Shown: piece by piece, positions 8,200-15,047 of the stretch
Position numbering within the stretch: position 1 is the stretch's first letter
Layout of the letters: each line of letters starts with the position of its first letter
DNA from: CAMCVE01 sp039920645
Lineage (GTDB): Bacteria > Bdellovibrionota > UBA2428
Assembly: GCA_039920645.1 (NCBI GenBank)
Contig: JBDSDI010000249.1
Span: 1 to 15,529 of the forward strand
Length of the DNA: 15,529 bases
Reading direction: 5' to 3'
The notes under the pieces: generated by a model
Seen by the model: the letters and a program-made list of their open reading frames with translations, nothing else
Told to the model about the DNA's origin: nothing
Database searches by the model: none
Translations under genes and position numbers: made by a program

Positions 8200-9144
8200 A
8201 TGAGAGGCGCTTTGGTTTTAAAATCATTTGGGCTTTTTAGGCTAACACTCGCCGCGATTTTAATTTTTTCTTATACGCCCTGTCGGGCCTCGGAGGCTGA
8301 GTGCAAGGAATGGATCTTCAAAAATCTCATCAAGCCTCGCGCTCAGGGTTTGAAACGCGACATTGTCACCTATCATTGGGCGGAGTGCAAAAATGTACAG
8401 GGCTATACAAAAGGCAAATTTAAAAACGTAGGTCCGGCCTACGTGAAATCCCAACTTGGCAAGAGAAAAGGTTTCAATGATATGCGAGCGGGGGGTTTTT
8501 ACGTTGCAAGCGACCCTTCATCATCGTGTGGCTTTGCAAAGGAAGAGCCTTGTCTTGTTGTTAGCGATATCGCTAAGGGAAGCCCCATCGATTTCTCATC
8601 ATATACAGACGCGACTTCCCCGATGGTAGATGCAATGAAACTTCTGCAATGGGACTGCTTCGAGCCAACTTATGTTCAGCGACTCAAAGACGAAGGAATG
8701 TCTGTGGAGCAAAGTATTACATGGGAGGCCCTGCGACCGATCAATGGCAAATCTTTAGAAGATCTCCTCCAAATCGAATACGAAACTTCCCCGAGCCTCA
8801 GTTATCCTTATTCGAATCAGCGTTTCAACAATGTCCCGAATCCCGATGGTGCGCGAGCGCTTCGTCTTCGGAATGATCTCGAAGGCCACATTCAATCGCG
8901 TTTCTATGAAAGACAAGATTTAACCAATCCCTCGACTCCAGAACTTAAAAATATTGTGACCCATCTTTCCGGTACTGCCCTCGGTTTAGAGTGCCTCAGG
9001 AAATTCTCCATTCCGAAAATTGACTATCCCCTTCATGCCGATCCCAGCTTTGAGACGTGGCTGAATCAGGTCGTGAGCGAGAAAGATTTCTCCGAAGTAG
9101 TTCAGGATGCCGTCATCGTCGAAAAGCAAGGAAGCCATCATTGA
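8200..9144 (+). CDS. Secreted six-cysteine protein, tandem copy A (possible ADP-ribosyltransferase-like fold)
   Basis: The product is 314 aa and of no recognised family. A hydrophobic signal peptide (residues about 9-27) probably ends after CRA30. Six cysteines conserved with the downstream paralogue (C35, C63, C110, C118, C153, C265) suggest three disulfides in an exported protein. Conserved blocks in order: EAEC near 35, TYHW (H59), GGFYVASDPSSSC (98-110, Y101), CLVVSDI (118-124), QWDCF, SPSLSY, an ARALRLRNDLE/YERQDL segment, VTHL, and a C-terminal WLNQVVSEKDF-x2-VVQ block ending in HH. A His in a first strand followed by GxYxA(S/T)D and then a hydrophobic CLxVxDI strand recalls H-Y-type ADP-ribosyltransferases (PARP/diphtheria class). 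The third catalytic acid is not identified, so this is only a hypothesis. The start may be the ATG used here or TTG8212. The stop codon overlaps the next gene's start. Confidence 0.85.
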   Translation: MRGALVLKSFGLFRLTLAAILIFSYTPCRASEAECKEWIFKNLIKPRAQGLKRDIVTYHWAECKNVQGYTKGKFKNVGPAYVKSQLGKRKGFNDMRAGGFYVASDPSSSCGFAKEEPCLVVSDIAKGSPIDFSSYTDATSPMVDAMKLLQWDCFEPTYVQRLKDEGMSVEQSITWEALRPINGKSLEDLLQIEYETSPSLSYPYSNQRFNNVPNPDGARALRLRNDLEGHIQSRFYERQDLTNPSTPELKNIVTHLSGTALGLECLRKFSIPKIDYPLHADPSFETWLNQVVSEKDFSEVVQDAVIVEKQGSHH

Positions 9145-10085
9145 GATTTCTTCAAGCGCTGAGACTGGCTGTTGCGGTGATAGTTGTGTCGACTCATTCC
9201 CTCTGCCGAGCCACGGAAGCGGAATGCGAGGCCTGGCTGCGTAAGAAGATCGCGCCGCGTCCGCAGATCCTCACTCGAGATATTACTGTTTACCACTGGG
9301 TCCCATGCAAAAATGTCGCGGGCTATAAAAAGAACGGAGATCTCGCGAAGCTCGCTGCGGGCTACGTAAAAAAACAACTCGAGAACACTCGCCTCACCCC
9401 CGACAACAGGTCAGGCGGTTTATACTTAGCCACCGATCCTTCATCCAGCTGCTCGTTTGGATTGAGTACTGACAACGTAGCACGATCCGATTCAACCGTG
9501 TCTTCGAGCTGTCTGATCGTGATCGATATCTCCAAAGACACTCCCCTCCTCTACAGTCCTTCCATCACTCTAAAATCTGCGGTCAATGAGGACCACGAGG
9601 ATCTCCTCCGCTGGGGTTGCTTAAACGATAGCAGCCCCTACACCGACCTACGTGCGCCTCTAAAACCTCTGCTGAAGCCTATCGGCGCTATCGAGGCAAA
9701 AGATTTCATCGAGCGGATATACGCGAGCCAGCCCAGTCTCAGCTTCGATTACGGAGCCCTCTCGATTCCGCATCAATGGGACTTGAAACAAAGAGCCCTC
9801 AGGCTTCGCAGTGATAGTTTAGCGAGACTGAAGATTCGAGGCTTCGAGGCCAACGACTTAAAATATCCGCAATCTGACGAGGCCCGCTACATTGTTCGGC
9901 ATCTGCAGCTATCTGACTTCGATAATTGTTTAGACCGCATGGACGCGAATGTGGTGCCACGTTTGAGCGATAAAGACCGTTCTCCACAATTCAACGCTTG
10001 GCTCGACAACGTCGTCAGTCAAAAAGGGTTTTCGGACGTGGTGCGCGACGCAGTGCTGACGGAAAATCCCCTAGGGAAGCATTAA
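9141..10085 (+). CDS. Secreted six-cysteine protein, tandem copy B (possible ADP-ribosyltransferase-like fold)
   Basis: The product is 314 aa, exactly the length of the upstream copy. The start is TTG at 9141, overlapping the previous stop (TTGA). It is chosen over an upstream in-frame GTG (9057) because AAGGAAG lies six bases before it and because translation then opens with a proper signal peptide (MRFLQALRLAVAVIVV, cleavage probably after CRA24). All family blocks are present: EAEC (C29), VYHW (H52), C56, GGLYLATDPSSSC (Y95, C104), CLIVIDI, WGC, QPSLSF, RALRLR, C-terminal WLDNVVSQKGF-x2-VVRDAV. The four-base overlap implies translational coupling to copy A, so the two may be made in similar amounts and could act together. 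The protein is likely periplasmic or secreted. The gene is convergent with purE, and the two stop codons overlap by four bases. Confidence 0.85.
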   Translation: MRFLQALRLAVAVIVVSTHSLCRATEAECEAWLRKKIAPRPQILTRDITVYHWVPCKNVAGYKKNGDLAKLAAGYVKKQLENTRLTPDNRSGGLYLATDPSSSCSFGLSTDNVARSDSTVSSSCLIVIDISKDTPLLYSPSITLKSAVNEDHEDLLRWGCLNDSSPYTDLRAPLKPLLKPIGAIEAKDFIERIYASQPSLSFDYGALSIPHQWDLKQRALRLRSDSLARLKIRGFEANDLKYPQSDEARYIVRHLQLSDFDNCLDRMDANVVPRLSDKDRSPQFNAWLDNVVSQKGFSDVVRDAVLTENPLGKH

Positions 10086-10576
10086 AACGGAAGCTTCGAT
10101 GAGACGGCAGCCTGATGCTGTTTCTGGGCAAATTCTTCGAGCTTCGTGCGCAAGGCTTTGTCCTGAATCGCGAGGATGCGGATCGCGAGGAGCGCAGCAT
10201 TGGCCGCGTTGCCTATACCTACGGTTGCGACTGGAACACCTTTGGGCATCTGCACGATTGAATGGAGTGCATCTTGGCCGGCCAAAGGGCCTACGGGACA
10301 AGGAACGCCGATGACAGGAAGCGTCGTGCGCGCGGCAAGCATCCCGGGCAAGTGCGCCGCCCCACCCGCGCCTGCGATCAGGACCTCATAACCTTGCTGA
10401 GAAGCGGCGGCCGCGAAATCGAGCATTTCCTGGGGGCTACGATGCGCCGAGAGGACTTGCGCATGAAACCCCACTTCGAAGTCCTTCAGGATCTCGACGG
10501 CTTTTTGCATCCACTCCCAATCGGTCGTGCTGCCCATGAGAACTGCGATTTTTTTTGTCGTCGAGGCGAGGCTCAT
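10082..10576 (-). CDS. purE: N5-carboxyaminoimidazole ribonucleotide mutase
   Basis: The product is 164 aa from the ATG at 10576, typical of class I PurE. Family signatures are all present: VLMGSTTDWEWM near the N-terminus (the GSxSD phosphate-binding loop, here GSTTD), VLSAHRSP with the catalytic His, AGAGGAAHLPGM, PVIGVP, and the closing MPKGVPVATVGIGNAANAALLA. The enzyme converts N5-CAIR to CAIR in de novo purine synthesis in the cytoplasm. An in-frame TTG three codons upstream is an alternative start. The usual partner purK is not in the window. The gene diverges from the desaturase with only 30 bp between start codons. Confidence 0.97.
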   Translation of the reverse strand: MSLASTTKKIAVLMGSTTDWEWMQKAVEILKDFEVGFHAQVLSAHRSPQEMLDFAAAASQQGYEVLIAGAGGAAHLPGMLAARTTLPVIGVPCPVGPLAGQDALHSIVQMPKGVPVATVGIGNAANAALLAIRILAIQDKALRTKLEEFAQKQHQAAVSSKLPF

Positions 10577-10583
10577 GACGATC

Positions 10584-10598
10584 AATTTAGTCTAAACT
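10584..10598. promoter_or_regulatory. Compact divergent promoter candidate between purE and the desaturase
   Basis: Only 30 bp separate the two ATG codons. In the middle is a near-perfect dyad, TTTAG-T-CTAAA (10586-10596), whose arms contain weak -10-like hexamers on both strands (TAAACT on plus, TAGACT on minus). Neither gene has a visible ribosome site. If these boxes are used, both messages would have almost no leader, and the -35 regions would lie inside the opposite coding sequences. Confidence 0.3.
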
Positions 10599-10606
10599 CG
10601 TCCTAA

Positions 10607-11611
10607 ATGAAACATGCGACGACGTCAGCGGGGCTAGATGTTTCCGAACTCAGGACATTTTTGAGAAAGTACTCCCAAAGCAGCGTCGCCAAAGGCCTCT
10701 GGCAGATTGCTAATTCCGTCGTGCCCTTCGTGGCGATTTGGGCCGCGATGATTTTCGTCTCGTTCCGCAATCCTTGGGCGGTCCTGCCGTTGGCTTTCGT
10801 GAATGGCCTGCTCATGACCCGTATCTTCGTGCTGCAACACGACTGCGGCCACCACACGCTCTTTCCCGCAAAAAACCTCAACAACATTTTTGGGAATATT
10901 CTTTCGCTCATTACGTTTACACCGCTCTATAACTGGCGCCGCGAACATAACTTGCATCATTCCCATATCGGAAATCTCGATAAGGTCGAGCACGGCGATT
11001 TCTGGATGATGACCGTCGACGAATATCGCGTGGCTAGCCCGTCCCTGCGCTTCAAATACCGCATTTATCGTAATCCGCTCGTGCTCTTTGTAATTGGCCC
11101 GGTCTTCTATCTGCTGGTGCGCCGACGTTTGCCCGTCAACCTCGCCTCCCATTTGCGTCGCGAACGTCGTAACGTGCACGCGACCAATCTTGCTCTAGCC
11201 TCGGTCTACGGAGCGCTGGCTTTCTGGTTTGGGTGGAAACTTCTGCTGCTGTGCCTGCTGCCGATTGTGGTGGTCGGAGCCTCAATCTGCGTTTTCGGTT
11301 TCTACGTGCAACACACCTACGAAGAAGGTTATTGGCAACGCGACGAAAAATGGAATTATCATCAGGCTGCCCTCACCGGAAGCTCCTACTACGATCTTCC
11401 GGGCTGGATGTTGTGGTTTACGGCGGATATTTCGGTTCATCATATCCATCACCTCGACTCGAGCATTCCAAACTACAATCTCCAAAAATGTTGGCGTGAA
11501 AATCCGCAACTGCGTCCGGCGAAGTCAATGACTTTCGTCCAAAGTCTCGGGTGCGTCGCTTTCAAACTGTGGGACGAAGAGGCCAACAAGTTCGTCGGAT
11601 ACCCGGCATGA
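10607..11611 (+). CDS. Membrane fatty-acid desaturase
   Basis: The product is 334 aa with the three histidine boxes that bind the di-iron centre of integral-membrane acyl desaturases: HDCGHH (residues 78-83), HNLHHSH (114-120) and HHIHH (278-282). Hydrophobic stretches at about 34-52, 57-75, 157-171 and 195-231 fit membrane-spanning hairpins with the His boxes on the cytoplasmic side. The pattern is that of the acyl-lipid (omega/delta-12-type) branch, which inserts a double bond into membrane-lipid acyl chains using O2 and ferredoxin-like electron donors; the exact position specificity cannot be read from sequence. The stop overlaps the start of the ABHD18-like gene (ATGA), so the two form an operon. 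No clear ribosome site precedes the ATG. Confidence 0.94.
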   Translation: MKHATTSAGLDVSELRTFLRKYSQSSVAKGLWQIANSVVPFVAIWAAMIFVSFRNPWAVLPLAFVNGLLMTRIFVLQHDCGHHTLFPAKNLNNIFGNILSLITFTPLYNWRREHNLHHSHIGNLDKVEHGDFWMMTVDEYRVASPSLRFKYRIYRNPLVLFVIGPVFYLLVRRRLPVNLASHLRRERRNVHATNLALASVYGALAFWFGWKLLLLCLLPIVVVGASICVFGFYVQHTYEEGYWQRDEKWNYHQAALTGSSYYDLPGWMLWFTADISVHHIHHLDSSIPNYNLQKCWRENPQLRPAKSMTFVQSLGCVAFKLWDEEANKFVGYPA

Positions 11612-12654
11612 AAAAATTCGCTCGCGCCGTTCAGATGCACTGGCGGCTCTACCGGCATCTTTCAGGAATCCGACACTGCGTCTTTACGGCAGTGTCGGGA
11701 CGAGACGAATCTTATTTTTTCGATCAGGGCTGGGGAAACGAAACCCAACTGAAACTTCTTTCGGACAAAGCCCTTACGCTTCTTCCGCCCGCGCCGATCG
11801 AAATCCTTTGGGACTCAGCGACCTCCGATTCCAATGGTACCCACCGTAGCGGTCGTTTCGAAAGTCCCCTTCCCGCGCATCTCATCCACTCCGAAGCACG
11901 CAAGGCGTGGATCGAACTCCATTTGCCGCACGACGCGAATTACGAGACTCCACTTTGCGTGGTTTTCGCGATGACCGGCGACGAGGGTTTCGAATATCGC
12001 TTCCGAACGCTTAGCCAACAGCTTCTGCGGATCGGTATCGGTACGCTCTTGCTCGAGAATTCCTACTACGGACAACGTAAACCGAAAGCGCAAAGGGATT
12101 TCCGTCTCCAGACGGTTTCGGAAATGCTTTCGATGAGCGTAGCGTCTGTGATGGAAGGTAAGGCGCTCCTGAAACATCTGCGCGACCTGGGTTACAAGAA
12201 CCTGGGCGTTGCCGGCGTGAGCCAAGGAGGAATGGTAGCGGCGCTAGTCGGCGCTCAGAGCGAATTTCCGGTCGCGATCGCCAGCAGTCTCGCAGCCCAC
12301 GCTCCCGATGAAGTTCTCGCACGCGGTCTTCTCAGCTGTTTTGTGGAATGGAACGCGCTGAAAAGCGCCGATGGAATCGACGCGAAGGATCGCCTGCGCG
12401 ATCTGTTTAAGGTCGGCGATGTGACGGAGTTTGCCGCGCCCCAGGCTCCTCGCGCGGCTTACCTGCTAGGTGCAAAAAAGGACGCGGTCATTCCTCGTGA
12501 TTCGATCGCGCGTATTCATGATCACTGGCCGGGCTCCCAGCTCCGTTGGATCCCGGGCACTCACGTTACGTCCATTTTCGCGCATTCGCGAGCCTTTAGG
12601 CGCTTGATCCGCGATGCGTTCGGCGCATTGAGCAAAGAACCAGATCTTAAATAA
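11608..12654 (+). CDS. ABHD18/DUF2048-like alpha/beta hydrolase
   Basis: The product is 348 aa from the ATG at 11608, which overlaps the desaturase stop as ATGA; longer upstream readings lie inside the desaturase. A catalytic triad is visible: Ser205 in GVSQGG (nucleophile elbow), Asp292 in AKKDAVIP and His319 in PGTHV. The block LLLENSYYGQRKP (residues about 147-159) is the hallmark of the ABHD18 (DUF2048) family. Human ABHD18 has been linked to cardiolipin deacylation; the substrate here is inferred only from that and from the coupled desaturase. There is no signal peptide, so the enzyme is cytoplasmic or on the inner membrane face. The operon suggests remodelling or removal of acyl chains from membrane lipids. 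A 10-bp hairpin lies in the early coding region (11670-11698). The gene ends 8 bp from the convergent livF stop, with no evident terminator. Confidence 0.85.
   Translation: MKKFARAVQMHWRLYRHLSGIRHCVFTAVSGRDESYFFDQGWGNETQLKLLSDKALTLLPPAPIEILWDSATSDSNGTHRSGRFESPLPAHLIHSEARKAWIELHLPHDANYETPLCVVFAMTGDEGFEYRFRTLSQQLLRIGIGTLLLENSYYGQRKPKAQRDFRLQTVSEMLSMSVASVMEGKALLKHLRDLGYKNLGVAGVSQGGMVAALVGAQSEFPVAIASSLAAHAPDEVLARGLLSCFVEWNALKSADGIDAKDRLRDLFKVGDVTEFAAPQAPRAAYLLGAKKDAVIPRDSIARIHDHWPGSQLRWIPGTHVTSIFAHSRAFRRLIRDAFGALSKEPDLK
11670..11698. repeat. Perfect 10-bp hairpin inside the hydrolase coding region
   Basis: CCGACACTGC (11670-11679) and GCAGTGTCGG (11689-11698) pair without mismatch around a 9-nt loop, 63 bp after the hydrolase start. 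A run of six T lies about 16 bases further on, too distant for a standard terminator. In the mRNA it would be a stable structure near the 5' end of the second cistron. Confidence 0.8.
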
Positions 12655-12662
12655 ATTAAAAA

Positions 12663-13388
12663 TTATGCCCCGAGATAGGCTTCGCGGATCCTGGGATTAT
12701 TCGCGAGCTCGGACGCCGCGCCCGAAAGTGTGGTGTAACCCGTTTCCAGCACGTAGGCGCGATGAGCAATACTGAGTGCCGCCGCTGCATTTTGTTCTAC
12801 GAGCAGGATCGTCACGCCCTGCTTGTTGATTTCCACGAGCGCTTTAAAAATGGCCTGGACGAGCAGAGGTGCAATGCCGAGCGAAGGTTCATCGAGCATC
12901 AGGAGTTGAGGACGTTGCATGAGCGCGCGCGCGATGGCGAGCATTTGCTGTTCGCCACCGCTGAGCGTACCGCCGAGTTGAGGAAGACGTTCCTTGAGGC
13001 GCGGGAAAAGCGCGAAGACCTTTTGATAGTCTTCTTCTATTGCGAGTCGATCCGCGATCGTTTTGCGCGAACGAATGTAGGCACCCATCTCGAGATTTTC
13101 TTTGACGCTCAGGCCAGCAAAAATACGGCGCCCTTCGGGAGAATGGGAAATCCCGGCTTGCACAATGCGATGGGCTTGGCCGTTGAAAGTTTTAAGATCC
13201 TGTCCTTTCCATTCGACGCTGCCAGATTTGATGGGCACGAGACCGGAGATCGCGCGTAGCGTGGTGGTTTTGCCGGCGCCATTGGACCCGAGCAGCGTAA
13301 CAATCTCGCCTTGATTCACTTCGAGGCTGACGTCAAAAAGAGCGCGAACGGCGCCATAACTCACGCCGATCGTCTTGACCTTAAGCAT
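12663..13388 (-). CDS. livF: Branched-chain amino-acid ABC transporter ATP-binding protein LivF
   Basis: The product is 241 aa, normal for LivF. Walker A is GSNGAGKT (residues 34-41), the ABC signature LSGGEQQ (142-148) and Walker B LLMLDEP (162-168). The block SHSPEGRRIFAGLSVKENL is characteristic of LivF. The ATG at 13388 has an ideal GGAGGA ribosome site five bases upstream; a longer reading to 13424 would lie inside livG. The start overlaps the livG stop by eight bases. It is the last gene of the operon and powers import together with LivG at the cytoplasmic face. Confidence 0.97.
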   Translation of the reverse strand: MLKVKTIGVSYGAVRALFDVSLEVNQGEIVTLLGSNGAGKTTTLRAISGLVPIKSGSVEWKGQDLKTFNGQAHRIVQAGISHSPEGRRIFAGLSVKENLEMGAYIRSRKTIADRLAIEEDYQKVFALFPRLKERLPQLGGTLSGGEQQMLAIARALMQRPQLLMLDEPSLGIAPLLVQAIFKALVEINKQGVTILLVEQNAAAALSIAHRAYVLETGYTTLSGAASELANNPRIREAYLGA

Positions 13389-14163
13389 GGTTTCCTCCGA
13401 CGCTGCCGCCGAGATAGGCTTCAATCACGCGCGGATCGCGCTTGATCTCCTCGGGTTTGCCTTGAGCGATCAGTTGTCCGTAATCGAGCACGTAAATGCG
13501 TTCGCAAATTTTCATGACGAGACTCATGTCGTGTTCGATGAGTAAGACTGTGATGTTGAAATCCTTGCGGATCTTTTGGATATAGGTCGCGAGCTGCGCA
13601 GTTTCTGAGGGATTCATTCCGGCTGCGGGTTCGTCGAGCAGAAGTAGCTTCGGTGAGCAGGCGAGCGCGCGGGCAATTTCGACTTTGCGTTGTTCCCCGT
13701 ACGGAAGGCTCGAGGCGATGGCATCCGCGCGCGCGTCGAGACCGAGCACTTTTAGAATCTCCATCGCCTTCTCGCGCATCTCGCGTTCGCGTCGTCCGAA
13801 ACGCGCGATCCCGAGAATGGATTCCACAAGAGAGTAGCCACGCTCGCGGTGCAGAGAGACGAGGAGATTCTCGACGACCGTCATTGACTTGAAGAGCCGT
13901 ATATTCTGAAAGGTGCGCGCGACGCCCTTCTTGCAGATGTCATGTGGAGCGAGTCCGTGGATATTCGTTCCTAGCAAGCAGATCTTGCCCTCGGTGGGTT
14001 CGTAAACGCCCGTGAGCATATTAAAACAGGTCGTTTTGCCGGCGCCGTTCGGCCCGATCAGTCCAACCAGTTCGCCTTCTTGGATGGTGATGGAGACTTT
14101 GTTCACGGCGACGAGCCCGCCGAAACGGATCGTCAGCTCTTCGATCTCGAGCAGAGGCTTCAT
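13381..14163 (-). CDS. livG: Branched-chain amino-acid ABC transporter ATP-binding protein LivG
   Basis: The product is 260 aa from the ATG at 14163. Walker A is GPNGAGKT (residues 37-44), the signature is the LivG-type LPYGEQRK (153-160), and Walker B is LLLLDEP (173-179), followed by AAGMNPSE, a LivG hallmark. ARTFQNIRLF is the typical Q-loop region. The start overlaps the livM stop as ATGA and is preceded by AGGGGG. It pairs with LivF to drive the LivH/LivM channel. Confidence 0.97.
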   Translation of the reverse strand: MKPLLEIEELTIRFGGLVAVNKVSITIQEGELVGLIGPNGAGKTTCFNMLTGVYEPTEGKICLLGTNIHGLAPHDICKKGVARTFQNIRLFKSMTVVENLLVSLHRERGYSLVESILGIARFGRREREMREKAMEILKVLGLDARADAIASSLPYGEQRKVEIARALACSPKLLLLDEPAAGMNPSETAQLATYIQKIRKDFNITVLLIEHDMSLVMKICERIYVLDYGQLIAQGKPEEIKRDPRVIEAYLGGSVGGNHA

Positions 14164-15047
14164 GATGCCCCCTGCCCTTTCTTGGAGATGAACATTTTGC
14201 GGTAAAGTCCCATGAGTCCTTGCGGCTGCCACAGTACGACAAGAATCATGATGAGACCGAAGATGAGCATGCGAATCGACGAAAGTGTTTCATTGAAGCG
14301 CAGCACTTCGGGCAAGAGCGTAACGATAACCGCACCCAAGACCGCGCCCATTTGGGAGCCGAGTCCGCCAATCACGATCATGAGAAGCACCATGACGGAG
14401 ATCATGAAGGTGAAGTTCGAGGGATGAAGGAACTGTGAATAGTGGGCAAAGAGACCGCCCGAAAGTCCCGCAAAGAAAGCACCGACCACGAACGCGAAGG
14501 TTTTGTAGAACCGGACGTTGATGCCCATCGCGCGTGCCGCGATCTCGTCCTCGCGAATAGAAATAATGGCGCGTCCCGTGCTCGATCGCATGAGACGGTG
14601 AATGATGAGAAGACTGAGTATCGTGAAAAAGAGGACCCACGCCGGGAACCAGTTTCCCGTGAGCAGAACGATGCCCGGGAATCCGCGCGACGCGCCGACG
14701 GACTCGGTATTGAGGAGCAAAATTCGAATAATTTCTCCGAAGCCGACGGTAGCGATAGCGAGGTAGTCGCCCGTAAGGCGAAGGCAGGGAATGCCGACGA
14801 TAAGTCCCGCGAGCCCTGCGGCGAAAGCGCCGATGAGAACGACCAGAACGAGGGCAACGGCGGGCTCGGCCGCTGCAAATTCCGGCATCCAAAGTTTTGA
14901 TGCCGCTGCTGCTACATATGCGCCGACCGCGAAGAACCCGGCGTGTCCGATCGAGAAGAGTCCGCAATAGCCGTTGATGATATTTAGAGACGAAGCCAGG
15001 ATGACGTTGAGACAAAGCAGCTGAAAAATTTGCAGCGCGTAGTTCAT
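14160..15047 (-). CDS. livM: Branched-chain amino-acid ABC transporter permease LivM
   Basis: The product is 295 aa, an integral membrane protein with about eight or more hydrophobic segments. Family blocks: GYCGLFSIGHAGFFAVGAY (residues about 26-45), CLRLTGDYLAIATVGFGEI near 115-133, SIREDEIAARAMGINVRFYK near 182-201 (the coupling loop contacting the ATPase), and VIGGLGSQMGAVLGAV near 245-260. The ATG overlaps the livH stop as ATGA and the stop overlaps livG, so translation is coupled along the operon. Substrates of such systems are leucine, isoleucine, valine or related amides and amino acids; the binding protein that sets specificity is not in the window. Confidence 0.97.
   Translation of the reverse strand: MNYALQIFQLLCLNVILASSLNIINGYCGLFSIGHAGFFAVGAYVAAAASKLWMPEFAAAEPAVALVLVVLIGAFAAGLAGLIVGIPCLRLTGDYLAIATVGFGEIIRILLLNTESVGASRGFPGIVLLTGNWFPAWVLFFTILSLLIIHRLMRSSTGRAIISIREDEIAARAMGINVRFYKTFAFVVGAFFAGLSGGLFAHYSQFLHPSNFTFMISVMVLLMIVIGGLGSQMGAVLGAVIVTLLPEVLRFNETLSSIRMLIFGLIMILVVLWQPQGLMGLYRKMFISKKGQGAS

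Noticed and set aside
9057..9140. GTG-initiated N-terminal extension of secreted copy B
   Set aside because: Would overlap copy A by 88 bp, is Arg/Ser-rich and would bury the signal peptide; TTG9141 has a ribosome site and gives a normal signal peptide.
10634..11179. 181-aa antisense open frame inside the desaturase gene
   Set aside because: The desaturase His boxes on the plus strand are decisive; the antisense frame has no family features.
14290..15015. 241-aa arginine-rich frame overlapping livM
   Set aside because: Very high Arg/Ser/His content typical of an out-of-frame reading; LivM in another minus-strand frame matches its family along its whole length.
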